DNA of 64,000 nucleotides from NCBI RefSeq assembly GCF_030052815.1, contig NC_079501.1, positions 83,773,979-83,837,978 of the forward strand. The letters are read 5' to 3'. Below the pieces are notes generated by a model, which was not told the DNA's origin, ran no database searches, and worked only from the letters and a program-made list of their open reading frames with translations. Origin of the DNA: Hevea brasiliensis (lineage: Eukaryota > Streptophyta > Magnoliopsida > Malpighiales > Euphorbiaceae). Positions 11,456 to 24,899 of this stretch are shown here, one piece after another. The translations under genes and the position numbers were made by a program. The stretch's first letter is position 1; each line of letters begins with the position of its first letter.

Positions 11456-14091
11456 TGTCACACTTTACTCGTCTGTAAGGCATAACGTGATCCCGTAGTA
11501 TATCTAATGAATTACCGAACTTCGTCTATTGATAACCCATTAAATACACTATAAGGGATTTTAAATCAATTTCCATTTCTTTTTAAAGTGGTGGGTAATT
11601 TTGAATAGGTATTAAAAACATTTAATTGAAGTTAAGTCATAATCAAAATTTTAATTAATTTAAAATCTTCGTAATTTTTATAAAAAAATTCGGCAGAGTA
11701 CTGTCTATAATTTGGAAAAACAGTTCTTCAAAAACCTATGAAAACACTCCCAATATATATAATTCAACCCCAAACTCCGATATTTTCAACTCAACTCAAT
11801 TTCAACCAAAAAATCTCAGGCAATTCATTATATAAAAAAAAAAAAATACTTTTTAAACATAAACTCAGGAATTTTCATAACTGGGGAATAACAGTTTCAT
11901 ATTACAAGAATTTACATTGATCAACAACAAAATTTCAAAATTTTGTTTTACAACTGCTCATGTCTTATGTACATACATACAATTACATATACATCGAAAT
12001 AAAAATTTACAAGGGCATAATTTATATACCCAGTAGTAATACAAAAATTCTGATCACTTCAATCCCAAGCAGCTTACTCTGCTGCTTTATCCGTCTCTTT
12101 ACCTGCGACAGTAATAAAAAGCTATTGCTGAGCCATTGACTCAGTGGTGCATAACTTAAAGAAAATAATAAATTATTGACTCAGTGGTGCATAACTTAAA
12201 AAAATAATAAATTAAACAGCAAATAAATCACAATTGTTCAAATTAAATCAATTGAGATGTTAACACATATAAAATCATGCTTTATTTTTAAAGCTAAAAA
12301 ATTTCTTAAAATAAATCAAATCACATAACAATTTCTTTTGAAATGTCACACAGCTTAATCATGACCTAATTATCCAATTCATCCCAGTAGCCAAAGGCTA
12401 ATGAGGAATACCAAGGCTAGCTAGCACAAATAAATGTGTACCCATCCAATTCGTCATCAACTAGCACACACCTCAACACTTCAGCTAGAGAGGGAATTCA
12501 AACTAATTCATCCCACTAAGCAAGCTAGTGAGGAATTCAAACAAATAATTACGATTGCTGTGATTTCAAACCATTTTAACCAATTTTAAACATCAAAATA
12601 GCCATTGATCCACATTCAAACTAATTTCCCAATAAGTACTATTCATATGGTCAATTCTGTACAGTGGCAGGGTACCTAATCCGGATTTAACCTAATTTTT
12701 CACTCTTTTGTGGTCGATTTTAGGGCAGAGTTTCTCCATGAAAATTGTAGCATTATGACCTTATTTTCATCTCCAATTAGTGCAACAGAATTCAATTTAT
12801 GGCTATTTAAGTGGACTATGGTCAGGCTGTCCAGAATTGAACATTACACATTCACAATTCCATTTCAATTTCAATCATTCAATCCCACTCCTAACCACAC
12901 CAATTGACCAATTCAAGCATCAATTAGGTCAATTGGTATCAATTCACAGAATCCCTAAAATTTTCTCCCAAATTCTAATTGTTAAGAACCATAATTATGC
13001 AATTGCTACATTTCATAAAATCAAAGTGTATAAATCTCCTCAACCAACTCATTTAAACTTATTTGCACCTTTAATTCCATTTAAAACATCATAAACCCTA
13101 GTCATGCTCAAGGAGGCCGAAATTCATGGGCTCCCTTAACATGCTATTTTTGGTTCATTTTCAATAATTTCCAACTTAATTAAAGTGCCTAATCATAATT
13201 AGGAAGAGAGAAATGGAAAACTACTACTAACCTCTTTGGTGGGCTTTCCAAAACCTTCACCACTCCACTTCTTTTTACTCCCAAAATGGTAAGCAAGTTT
13301 CAAGGGTGGAACTTAAGGAATTTAAGGAAGGGAGCTAAGGGATTTCAAGCTTCTTCCCACCTTAACAATGGTGGAATGAGAGAAAGAGAGAGATGAGAGA
13401 CGGCAAGAAGAAGAAAAGAGTGATAATTACATTTTTTTTTCTTTTCTTGTCATTTATGTTAACATTATCCCAACATTTCAATTTTTATAAATTTAAAATT
13501 TATTACATCATGCTTGAGTAAGAATGACGTCATAATTCTTTTTTACTTTTGAATTTCTTTCTTTTCCTTTTCATTTTCTTTCACTCACCTCTTCAATTTA
13601 AATCCATCTTTTATAATTTTAATTTTCTAGTTTTTAATGGGCAATTAGCCCATAAATCATCTCTAAGGGTGAATTGACTAAGTTACCCTTACCGATCTAA
13701 TTGATTTTTCCAACAATGCTAAATTGCTTCCGTAACACTGATTCAATTATTTGACCTTGTTCTCAACTCTTTTCCGTGGTTTTCACATTTTCCCTAGATT
13801 CGCAATAATTCTTAGGCCTGGGGTGCAACAATGTCCCACTCAAAAATAGGACAGCGATTGACCTCACAGTCATTTCCTAATACGATCACTCATCGCTGTG
13901 GCCTTGGCTCATTTAACGTTTTATGCTTTGTTTTTCTTATTTGTATTTCATCTTCATTTAGTTGTTGTTATTTTTCATTCATGACTTTTCTAGGTGACTT
14001 AGTTATGGTTCTAAGCCTCTTGATTGTCTGAATCGAAATTAGTCACCGAAATAGTACAATGTATAGAACTAGTGAATGTAGGGGTGTTACA
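11456..14091 (-). mobile_element. R1 3' LTR
   Basis: 2636 bp, TGTCACAC...GTGTTACA, similar throughout to the R1 5' LTR at 26167-29664. It lacks about 0.88 kb present in the partner (27301 to about 28179) and has a roughly 40-bp duplication near 12136-12216, so the pair differs in length although the TSD is intact. Its inner edge abuts the PPT at 14092. Confidence 0.93.
12128..12144 (-). other. Conserved LTR hairpin (R1 3' LTR)
   Basis: On the minus strand CTGAGTCAATGGCTCAG forms a 7-bp stem with one G-T pair. The acceptor-like GCAG lies 25 nt on, at 12103. Confidence 0.75.
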
Positions 14092-14106
14092 ACTCTCGCC
14101 CCCTTG
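14092..14106 (-). other. R1 polypurine tract
   Basis: The minus strand reads AAGGGGGCGAGAGT directly before the 3' LTR. This is the expected position and composition of the plus-strand DNA primer of a gypsy element. Confidence 0.85.
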
Positions 14107-14138
14107 AAATATATTTTGTCCCAAAATTTTACCTGATA

Positions 14139-14759
14139 TTAGTCTTTGAACAGTTGTGGGTGCTGCCTCCTCATATCCTCTTTACGCTCCCAAGTAGCCT
14201 TCTGGCTTGAATGATGGTTCCACAGCGCCTTAACCAATGGTATCTGCTTATTCCTCAGCTGCTTCACCTCATGTGCCAGAATCTCTATGGGTTCTTCCTC
14301 ATATGTGAGGTCTGGATTCACCTCAATCTCCTCAACAAGTAGAACATGAGATGGGTCTGATCTATACCTCCTCAACATAGACACATGGAAGACATTATGT
14401 ATCTTTTCCAACTCTGGAGGTAGTGCCAATTGGTATGCCAAAGGACCCACTCTTTCCAGAACCTCATAAGGCCCAATGAAACGAGGACTCTGTTTCCCCC
14501 TTCTGCCAAATCTCATAATTTTCTTTCAAGGAGAAACTTTGAGAAATACCTTATCACCCACTGCATACTCAATATCTCACTTTTTTAAATCGATGTAGGA
14601 CTTTTGCCGGTCTGATGCAGCCTTAAGTCTGTCTCTGATAAGTTTAATCTTCTCCTTTGTTTGCTGAACAATTTCTGGGCCAATCAGCTTCCTTTCACCT
14701 ACTTCATCCCAACACAGAGGAGTTCTGCATTTTCTGCCATACAGAGCTTCATATGGAGG
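14139..14759 (-). pseudogene. R1 integrase C-terminus and chromodomain
   Basis: The frame 14516-14139 encodes FIGPYEVLERVGPLAYQLA (the GPY/F module of Ty3/gypsy integrases), then KIHNVFHVSMLRRY. It ends in a chromodomain-like segment with EILAHEVKQLRNKQIPLVK and ATWERKEDMRRQHPQLF. The chromodomain lacks the usual N-terminal aromatic, as in the group II type of Tekay/Del elements, where it is thought to direct integration to heterochromatin. Upstream (14517-14759) the integrase continues through the equivalent of YEALYGRKCRTPL with disruptions. The reading is cut at 14759 by solo LTR S2 in the codons for MPPYEA, and continues at 17754. Confidence 0.9.
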
Positions 14760-17748
14760 TGTAACATCCTCACTTTAGCTAGTCCGTACAGTCTACTGTT
14801 TCGGTGACCAATGTCGGTCCGGGCAGCTAGAATGTTTGAAATTATAAATAGACTAGAGTGAGGAGTTATAAAGAAACTAAATAATGCTCATAAAAAATCA
14901 AGGAAAAATTTTTAAAAATGAAATACACTAAGGTTAAACGAGCCGAAACACCAAGGATGAGTAACCCGAAGGGGAAGTGACGGTGAAGGCCGTTAGCAAC
15001 CCTAGACCCAGGGGAAAAATTATAAAATAATTATTGAGACTCCAGAGAAGGGTCATTGAGGTTCTTATGGAATTTGAATACCAAGAAAATGCTTAAAAAA
15101 TTTTTTCTATCGGTACATACAATTTTGGCTCGTTAAGCCAAACAGAGGGCATTTTGGTCATTTCGTCTTCAGAGGTGATTTTTGACTAACTTGTCCAGTT
15201 AAATAAATAATTTATATAACATAAAATATGAATAAATATTGTTAAAATTTTAATTGAAATTAAATAGACAAGAAAAGTAGAGAAAATGAAAGAAAATGGA
15301 ATTATGACATCATAATGATGTCATTAAAATTTTCCCAACCAATCCAATGTTGACACATGGCATAAGTTTATTTAAAAGAGACTAAGTGGGCTAAAAAATG
15401 AAAAAAAAAACAGAACTCCTTCTCTATTCTTCTTCTTGCCGTCACCCCTCCCACCATTGCCAACCTTAAGCAAGCTTTTCAAAGCTTGATTTCACTAGCT
15501 TTTACCCAACTAAACCCTATATTCCCAACACAAAAAAGTGTTCTTATACCTTGGAGAGTCTTTTGGGAGCAAAAAGAAAGGAAAAAGAGGAACCTTAGCA
15601 AGTGGGAAATCTCACTCCATTAGAGGTTTGTGACCTAACCTTAGTTTTCACTTTAAATTCATGTTTAAGGACTAAGAATTAGTGCAAATCATAAAGAAAT
15701 TTATTGAATATCATTTGTATGCCAACCCATAATTTTAGCAGCCTTGGTTAGGGTGAGATTGTGATGATTTTTATGGAGTTAAAATGGTAGTATGGCTGCC
15801 CACAATATGTATTTCTTAAGTGGATTGATGAAATGCAATGATAATGCATGGTTTGTAATGTTTGAGTTAGGGTTTGGGGTGGAAAATGAGACTTTGATCA
15901 TGTGATGATGGAAGTAGGTTTTAATGGTCAATTAGTGACCATTTGGTTTTGTTTGAATAAAAAAAGAAGTGAATTGTGTAGTGGGATTTGAGGTTGGTGT
16001 GGTTGCCCTTGGTGACCTGCATTCTGCCTGGGCAAAATGACCAACTGAATAGTGTTTAGTCATTTGGCCATAACTTAGTGTAGAAAGGTCCAATGGACCT
16101 GAAATTTTACCACCAATAAGCTAAGATATAGACCAACAACTTTCGTGAAGAAACCTAACTCAAATTATGACCATAACATATTCAAAAAGTGACCTGAAGT
16201 CACTGCTCCTAATACTATAGATTTGGTCAGTCCAGAAATTCTGGAAAAATCGTAATCCGGCCAGTTGTGGTTTTTGGGCCATAACTTGAGCTACAAAACT
16301 CCAAATGGAGTGATTCAAAAAAGGAAATGCAACTAGACAAAATAAGGAACAACTTTCATGTTGATCATTTTGCCAAATTCCCATTGCAAAAATGACTAAT
16401 GGAACAGTAAACATAAAGCTTAAAAACTGAAAATTCTGTCCAATTAACATCAAGCTTGGAAATGGTATTGGTAACCAATACCAACAAATTTAGAATGCAA
16501 AATGTGGTATGTTGGGAGTACTAGAACCAATGTACCTATTACCTATGCAAAAGTCAACATTTTAGTTGACTAATGAAATGAATAGTAGCAATAAAATTTC
16601 AATTTCAAAGAATTACATAAATTAAAAGTGTTAAATGCCCTAGTAGGCCTAATGTGATTGGTTTGGATAGGTTGGCATGCCAATAGGGTTCTGTTAGCAG
16701 TACTGCATATGGCTTCATGCCATTCTGTATTTCATGGTTTCCCATGCCATTCTGTGACATAATAACCTTTGGCTATGTTATTTGAGTTGTTACACTCTGG
16801 TTTTATCCCTAATAATTATTACAGCTTATTAGTTGTTCTGTTGTACACTGGGAGACACAACGTGACCAATGGTATGATGGTCCGAGGTACTTAGTACCCA
16901 GTACCAGTCTACCCATTTATCCAGTCTAGTCGACTATTATAGTTTACTCGGGCAATGATAATAAATTTTACTAAATTTTAATCGAATAATACTGCAATAA
17001 ATATCGAAAATTAAGTCTACCCAAAAATGAAATCATACATTCTGCATATTTATTTTTATTTTATTTTATTTTATTTTATTTTATATTGTCACCACTAAGC
17101 AAAGTTGCTTAGCGAGTCGCTTTTGGCATGCGCAGGTACTAGAGACCTAGCTGGGGAGCCCAGCAAACATCAGACCGGGTGAACCTTCAAATCTGCATCC
17201 AGAGTCCAGAGTCACCTCACATCTGCAGTGCACATGGTAGGACATTAGGACTTTGGGGTAGCATTTTGTATTTTGTATTTTGTATTAGTTTTGGATTGTA
17301 ACTATAAACTCTTGAAATTATTTGATGATGTAAATATATGAAATTTCAAGTTATTGAAATTTTCTGTGTAATGTATGTTGATAAATGAAATGTTGAGAAA
17401 TATTTATGAATGAGCTTCCAGTGATGATGTGAACAGAAAAGGAAAATTTCTGAAAATAATATTGAGATTTTGAGATTGAGTTAAGATGTGTGTGTATAAT
17501 GGAGTTTGGATTTGGAAATTATATTGGAAGTGTTTTTAAACAGGTTCAGAAGAACTGTTTTTCCAATTTACAGCCGGCACTCTGCCGGATTTTCTATGAA
17601 AAAATTTCTTAAATATTCAGATTTATCAAAAATTATAAATAAATGAATTTAAAAGGGATAAATTGTAATTAAAATATGAATTGGTGCTCCAGCACACTGA
17701 GTGGCATAACTTGCTCGGTTACACTGTAGACGGGTAAGAGGTGTCACA
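14760..17748 (+). mobile_element. S2: solo LTR inserted in R1 integrase
   Basis: 2989 bp beginning TGTAACATCCTC and ending GGTGTCACA, with no PBS, PPT or genes. It is flanked by GGAGG (14755-14759) and GTAGG (17749-17753). Removing it with one duplicate restores the integrase codons IGMPPYE, so the right copy has had one G-to-T change. The left end carries the CTGTTTCGGTGACCAATG block shared by the other LTRs here. Solo LTRs arise by recombination between the two LTRs of one element. It contains (TTTTA)n near 17050-17085. Confidence 0.93.
17095..17112 (+). other. Conserved LTR hairpin (S2)
   Basis: CTAAGCAAAGTTGCTTAG: an 8-bp stem around AG. Acceptor-like CGCAG ends at 17135, 23 nt on. Confidence 0.8.
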
Positions 17749-17753
17749 GTAGG

Positions 17754-18631
17754 CATCCCAATGCTTGATTGGTAACTATTATTGTAAGCAAACTCAATCA
17801 AAGGCAAGTGTGTATCCCAACCACCTTCAAACTCAATTACACAAGCCCATAGCATATCCTCCAATATCTGAATCACCCTATCAGACTGGCCATCTGTCTG
17901 TGGATGGAATGTCATAATGAAGTTCAATCTAGTTCCTAGGGCTCTCTGTAAACTACCCCAGAATCTAGAAGTGATCCTTGGATCTCTGTCTGACACAATC
18001 GACAATGGCACTCCATGGAGTCTCACTATCTCATCAAAGTATAATTTAGCCAATCTGTCCAGGTTATAATCCATTCTCACCGGCAGAAAGTGAGCAGACT
18101 TAGTCAATCTGTCTACAATGACCCACACTGCATCATGGTTCTTCTGTGTTCTCGGAAGTCCCATCACGAAGTCCATTGTGATTCTTTCCCATTTCCACTC
18201 GGGAATTGGCAATAGATGTAGCAACCCAGCTGGCACTTGGTGCTCTGCCTTCACTTGCTGACAAGTTAGGCATTTGGATACATACTCAGCTCTATCTTTC
18301 TTCATACCCATCCACCAATAGTGTTTTTTTACAGTTTTATACATTTTAGTCCCACCAGGGTGCATAGCAAAAGGAGAGTCATGTGCTTCCTTCATAATGA
18401 TTTGCCTCAATTCCACATCATTAAGAATGCACATTCTGTCCTGGTGTAATACCAAGCCATCATCATTTACTGAAAATCTAGGCTTCTTGCCATCCCGAGC
18501 TTCTTTCTTCAATTTCTGATACTTCTCATCATTTTGTGTAACCATTTTAATTTGATCCATCAACACTGGCTTCACTTGCCAAGCAACTATCATCTGTCCC
18601 TCATCATCGACCTCCAAACTAGCATGCAGTG
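17754..18631 (-). pseudogene. R1 integrase zinc-binding and catalytic core
   Basis: The minus strand reads, in order, the HHCC zinc-binding region (AHDSPFAMHPGG, then KCLTCQQVKAEHQ) and the catalytic core. The core has the three DDE residues: Asp in ITMDFVMGLP, Asp in SIVSDRDPRI, and Glu in IQILEDMLWAC. The length and spacing match Ty3/gypsy integrases. The core is one open frame, so this is the best-preserved part of R1. It is cut on its C-terminal side by S2 (17748) and on its N-terminal side by S3 (18632). The ATG at 18650 lies inside S3 and is not a native start; the gene is part of a polyprotein. Confidence 0.95.
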
Positions 18632-21600
18632 TGTAACACCCCTCACCCAACTACAGTGTAGCCGAGCAAGGCGTGCTACACGGCGTGCCGGAGCACCTGA
18701 TCTTATCTGATTTCATTACAGTTCTTAATTTACTTGTTCAAAAACTTTATTTAAGGTTTAGGCTATTTTTTACTTTTATCAAAATCTAACTAATTTGGAA
18801 ATTTCAAAAATTTTAATGATAATCCGCCAACGTGCCGACTGTAATTTGGACTAACAGTTCTTCTGAACCTGCCAAAGACAATTTCAATATATACTCAATT
18901 TCTCAAACTTAATAGTCTCAAAAATTTTCGAACATAATGTATCTCAATACAGTATTCAGATTTCTCAGAAATCTCATCAGATTTTCAACATCTCAATATT
19001 CACAAGTACAATCTCATTATAACTCAAATTTAATTCACATATTAAAATACTTACTTTGAGTAGCTTCCATAATTCATAGGTTAATTACATGAGTTTATTT
19101 TGTACAAGATATACAATTAATTTACAATGTGCTAGGAATGAATAATATACATAACATGTATAAAATGAGCCCTATCTACATGCATTGTTGAGGAGGTGAT
19201 AATCTTGAACTCTTCTGACACTTCTGCAGATCTGGACTCCAAAAATCTCAGTTGACAGTCTACTGGTTTTACCTTCAGTATCTGTGCGAGGAAGCAATTC
19301 CATCGCGCTAAACATTTCTGCTTAGTGGTGCAATAGTATAACAAGAAATAATATATACAATTAAAGAAAGAAATAAATCATAATTTGAATACTCAAGAAT
19401 CAATTTAATTTGGTATGGTATTTCTAGTATCAACGATTTTATATACTAGTTTGTTCCTCTTTGGAAGTGCTTAGTTTATAACTTTTCAGTAATACTACCC
19501 AGTATACAAATTATTCTAACTGTATTGTATTTCAAGTCTCTACAATTCTGCAATTTATATTTTTGTTATGTTTCTTTTGCTAATCTCCTTTACTCATTCA
19601 TTCAATACTTAATTTAATTGTACTGAAATTTCATTATACTTAACTTAACTTAGCTTCCTGAATTGAATAACGTTTTAAATGACTGCCCATATAGCCTATA
19701 CACTGACCAGACTGGATAAATGGATATATACTAGCACTGGGTACCAAGTACCTCGGGTTGTCACACCATCGGTCACAAAGTATCTCCCGGTGTGCAAACA
19801 GTGTGGCTAAAAAGCCATATAATCAATCAGGTATTAAGCCGAGTATAATAACACAAACTGTATAGCCATAGGCTATTAAAATCATAGTATGGCATAATAA
19901 GCCATAAAACACAGTATGACGTAAAGTCATTTACAGAACAGCTGTCAGAATCCTATTGGCATGCCAACCTATCCAAACTAGTCAACTAGGCAAATTAGGG
20001 CATATTACAAAATTACATATTTAATTCTTTATTCATAGGGTTTACACATCTTTATGCCTTTCACTGGTCAATAAAATTATTGACCTTTTTATGCATCATG
20101 GATAGGTTGATTCTAGCATCAATATGTCACAATTTGCATTTCAATAAGCTGCCAATATAGTGCAATTTACCATTTTTACAAGTTGGCATTCATTGCCAAA
20201 TTGCTTCAAGCATCATTGTATGTAAATGTCAAATTCTCAATTTTTGTGTGCTAGATTGGTCTAGCTTAAAGTCCTATTTCTCTTGGTTTTTAGGTTCTGG
20301 TCAAAGAAGCAAAATTGTAGCTCTATGTCTCATTGCAAGCGGGGCAAAATTTCAGGTCATTCCGAGTTGTATAGACCAAGTTATGGTCAATTTACTAAAA
20401 CTGGACAGATTGCACCTTTGGTGCAAAATTTGGTCAATTTCTCAATTTTTGTGTGCTAGATTTATCTAGCTTAAAGTCCTATTTTCCTTGGTACTATTCA
20501 CTGCAATTCATTTCATTAGTCAACCTATAATGTTGACCCTTGATGCACTTTACGTGAGTCAATTCTAATGTTACCAATATGTCACATTTTATAGCCCTTT
20601 AGTGTTGGTATATGTTACCAATTTCATTTCCAAGTGTATTGCATTTTATTGCAATTTATCAGATTTCGGTGTACTATTTTGACCTAGCCGGACGACCTAG
20701 TTCCCTCGATTTTCGGGTTTTGGTCCAAATTACAAACTTGTAGGTCTATGTCTTATGGAACGCGAGGCAAAATTTCAGGTCATTCTGAGTTGTGTAGACT
20801 AAGATATGGTCAATTTACTAAAGCTGGACAGAATGTATCAAAATTGGTCACTTTAGGTCATTTTAGGTTCGGCCAGTTTTTGGACCCGAACTTGTGCAAG
20901 CTTTTTGACTTGCTTATGGTCATTTCTGGGCTTGGGTGTCCTCATAAGACTTGTAGATATAGGTCTTAACTATTCATGGTCAAAATTTCAGGTCAATTGG
21001 ACCTGTTTTGAGTGAGTTATGGCCTAAAAACTAACTGCTGCCCAAATGGTCAGTTTTCAGGCCTTAAATGCACTAATCCGGATTTGGTCACTTTTTAAGG
21101 TCAGTTTCTAAGCAGAATTTTGGCAACCTTTCTACATAAAAGTTGGCCTATTTGGTGTCTAGTTTCACCCTCCATTGGCGTCATACCAATTGGGTTCACA
21201 GTTTGGCACTTGTGGCCTAAATTATGTGCTGCCTTCAATACACAACCTGCACAAAGCTCATACACTCCCAATTTAATGTTCCTTCTCCTCCTCATTACTA
21301 CAATATTCAATCAACAACACTTCCATACATCTATTGTACACAATTCCAACAACAATTCTGGGCAGAATGTTCAAGTGCTCAATGCACACAATTTATCATT
21401 AAGTTCAACATTCACTTCCACCAAAATTCAACATACTTCAATGTTAATATTACACATATACTTCAACATATTCATACTTCAATATCACTTACACTTGCTG
21501 CCCAAAATTTAACATTAACATATATCATTAATAACCACATGTTCACACACAAATTTATGCTATTAAGGGCTGCCAAACATGGCAGTTTGCTCAAGGCATC

Positions 21601-22900
21601 AAGGTTTCATTTCACACCTTTAATCTAAACACTACATGTACATACTTATGCACAAACTTACTACAACTTTCATTTGAATTAATCAACCTTCATTTTCTTC
21701 ATTAGAAGTAAAAATAACTCAAGCTCAACAAGGGTTCATGGCTGCCCAAAATGAAGCAACAACACAAATCTCCAATAATTGTTTCAAACCATAATTTAAA
21801 TTTCTCAATTTCAATCAATTCAAGTCCTATCACTTCCCATACATATACCCATATCAAACATCATCTTTAAACTCATCTACATCATTTAAACACATCAAAA
21901 TCCCATGAATGTCTTGGCTGCCGAAATGAAGGGCTCACCAAATATACATTAATTTACTCAATTTCTTCACAAATCAACTCATCCAAAGCTCAAAACAAGA
22001 TCTAATGAAAGAAAATGGGGAGATTAAGCACTAACCTCAACTTGTGCTTGATTAAACTTCACCAAAACTTGCTTTTCTTGTTGCCAATATCTTCCCCAAG
22101 GTGAGTATGCAAGCTTTAATGAAGGAAGGAAGTGGAAAGGATGGCTAGAACATGCTTGCATGGAGGTAGAGCAAGGTGCGGCAATGGAGTCCTCCCATGG
22201 TGGAATTCGGCTGGTTTGTGAAATGTTGAAGATGAAGTGGTTTTTGCCCACTAATGGCTTAGATAATGTCCCAAGGATTGAGTTAGTGGAGCACTAACTC
22301 TAAACTAATTGTTTAATTAGTTAAACTTTCATTATTTGCACCTTTAGCTCAATTATTTCACTATTTACATAATGTATCACCATTTAATTTTTCATGACAT
22401 TTATAAAGTGTAATATCATTTATTTTTAATGGAGATTGAGGTCAAAAGGCAACACTAGGTGTCAAATGACCAAAATACCCCACTTCGGGTTATATTCTCG
22501 ATTTTTCGGTAACACTAATTTTTGTCTGTTTCTCGATTTTTCATTTTTCTTTGTACTAATTTATTAACTTTTCTTTGATATTTCTAGTGTCAATTACATT
22601 TCAATAAACCTTTATCTATGTCTCAAAATTAAATTCCGAGGGTTCCTCACGGTCCTGAGGTCGGCAACGGCCTTCCCAGTGCGGTCACCCATCACTGTGG
22701 TGCCGGCTCGTTTAACTTAGTATCATTTTCTCTCTTTCATTTTTGTTTGATTTTTCTTGTATTTTCTTTTTATTTATTTCATCATTATATGTCTGTTCAC
22801 TATCACCGAAGTGTAGTTCCAGACATCCTAACTTGCCTGGACTGTTATTTGACTACTGGAGCAATAAAATGTACAGAACACGTACAGGGAGGATGTTACA
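18632..22900 (-). mobile_element. S3: solo LTR inserted in R1 pol
   Basis: 4269 bp with a left end TGTAACACCCCTC and a right end GGATGTTACA, flanked by perfect CAGTG duplications (18627-18631 and 22901-22905). The TTCCGGTGA-type block and the hairpin order place it on the minus strand. Excising it joins RNase H (MVYELKAL) to integrase (HASLEV) in frame. Its core holds two diverged copies of a roughly 190-bp unit (about 20240-20460 and 20660-20840), each with a TTTCAGGTCATTC segment. No coding region is supported. Confidence 0.93.
19308..19325 (-). other. Conserved LTR hairpin (S3)
   Basis: On the minus strand CTAAGCAGAAATGTTTAG forms a 7-bp stem, including one G-T pair, closed by GAAA. CACAG lies 26 nt on, at 19282. 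Confidence 0.75.
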
Positions 22901-24310
22901 CAGTGCTTTTAATTCATACACCATAGACAAAGGAGAAACTTTTACACTGGCCATAGTTTTGCGGCTCAGAGCATCAGCGACTACATTTGCCTTCCTTGGT
23001 TGGTAGTCTATCAGACTATTATAGTCCTTAATCAGTTTTAACCTCCTCCTTTGCCTTAAATTCAACTCTTTCTGGGTACCCAAATACTTCAGGCTCTTGT
23101 GATCTGTGTAGATGTAACACTTTTCCCCATACAGATAATGTCTCTAGATCTTCAAAGCAAACATAATAGCTGCAAGCTCCAAGTTATGTGTAGGGTAGTT
23201 TCTCTCATGTGGTTTCAACTGACGTGATGCATAAGCAATGACGTTTTGGTTTTACATTAGTACACAGCCTAACCTATTGTGAGAAGCATTGCTAGAAACA
23301 GTGTATTCTTTACCCGGTGTAGGTAAAGTAAGGACTGAAGCTTCAGTCAAACATCTCTTCAATTCATCAAAACTTTGCTAACATTTATTAGTCCACTGAA
23401 ATTTCACATCTTTTCGAAGCAGCTTGGTCAGTAGAAATGCCAATATAGAAAATCCCTTCACAAAACGTCGGTAATATCCAGCTAAACCTAGTAAATTGTG
23501 AACTTCAATGACATTTTTGGGTGGCTTCCAATTAACGATAGCTTTAATCTTGCTGGATCTACCTTAATACCCTCAGCTGACACAATGTGCCCCAAGAAAG
23601 AAATCTCTTTTATCCAAAATTCGCACTTCGATAACTTAGCTTACAACTGCTTCTTTCTTAAGGTTTGTAGCACAATTCTTAGATTCTTATCATGCTCCTC
23701 TACATTCCTCGAATATACCAATATGTCATCAATAAACAAAACCATAAATTGATCAAGATATGGCCTGAAGATAGTGTTCATCAGGTCCATAAATGTAGCT
23801 GGAGCATTGGTTAACGCGAATGGCATAACCAGAAACTCATAATAGGCCATACTGAGTTCTAAATGTAGTTTTTGGAATACTCTACTCTTGCACTTTTAAC
23901 TGGTAATACCCTGATCTCAAATCAATTTTGGAGAATATAGCTACACCCTTCAACTGATCAAACAAATCATTTATGCGGGGCAACGAATATCTATTCTTTA
24001 TTGTCACCTTATTCAATTATCTGTAGTCGATACATAGACGGAGAGTACCATCTTTCTTTTTAACAAACAACACTGGTGCTCCCCAAGGTGACACACTGGG
24101 GCGGATAAAGCCCTTACTAAGCAACTCTTGCAACTGTACCTTTAACTCCTTTAATTCAGCAGGTGCCATTATGTACAGAGTAATAGAGATTGGGTCCACA
24201 CCAGGCATAACCTCTATTTCGAACTGCACCACTATTTCCGGATGTAATCCTAGCAACTCTTCAGGAAACATATCCAGAAAGTTACATACAGTGGGGATGT
24301 CCCTCAATGT
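22901..24310 (-). pseudogene. R1 reverse transcriptase and RNase H
   Basis: From 24307 the minus strand reads the RT entry region ([37 protein letters not shown]). It continues with [13 protein letters not shown] near 23920 (first catalytic Asp) and the active-site motif [11 protein letters not shown] at 23719-23736 (Asp pair intact). RNase H follows with SSNASHNRLGCVLM, where the usual catalytic SDAS aspartate is asparagine, then [18 protein letters not shown] and [17 protein letters not shown]. Several stops and at least one frameshift near 23860 break the frame. The domains belong to one gag-pol polyprotein. Confidence 0.93.
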
Positions 24311-24840
24311 TGGACTCCCAACTTAGGTGTTTATCACATGGGCCAAGTAAGCTTCACACCATTTTCTGATCATTTTCTGGCCAGTGCAACAGAAATAAGG
24401 TTTGATGGCAATAGCTGCCACTCCCCATGTATTACTATATCACCATATTGTGGGAGACCAAAAGTGACTATCTTCAGTCTACAGTCAATCATTGCATGAT
24501 GCCTAGCTAACCAATTCATGCCTAAGATGATATCAGAAGCTTTGAAGGGCATTTCAATCAAATCAAATAAGAAGGTATGTCCTTGGATCACCAAAAGACA
24601 AACCATATACATTATGTTGACCTTTATCTCTTATCCTAACAGACTAGTTACTAGCACCTCAACATCCATTTTCACACTAGGGACAGCAATAAAACTAATG
24701 ATGCCAGCACTAACATAGGAATGCATAGATCCGGGATCAAACAGTACAAACACATCTTGATTAAAGATAGAGAATATACCAGCCACAATATTGGATGTTT
24801 CAGCCTCTTCTCTCTGTCTCATAGTGTAGACTCTAGCTGG
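24311..24840 (-). pseudogene. R1 retroviral-type aspartic protease
   Basis: The minus-strand frame from 24822 reads VFVLFDPGSMHSYVS, the active-site region of plant gypsy proteases (usually D[ST]GS/DPGS). The same frame continues after a stop with FKASDIILGMNWLARHHA, the conserved ILGMxWL block near the C-terminal side. The enzyme would cut the gag-pol polyprotein as a dimer. It follows gag and precedes RT as in all Ty3/gypsy elements. Confidence 0.9.
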
Positions 24841-24899
24841 AGCACTATCCTGCTCTGACTGATTAACTGTGCCCTGACTGCTTGAGACACTGCCCCTAC

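Noticed and set aside
21120..21628. Overlapping plus-strand open frames within S3
   Set aside because: They lie in LTR sequence, are rich in H, N and T from AT-rich repeats, and show no domain.
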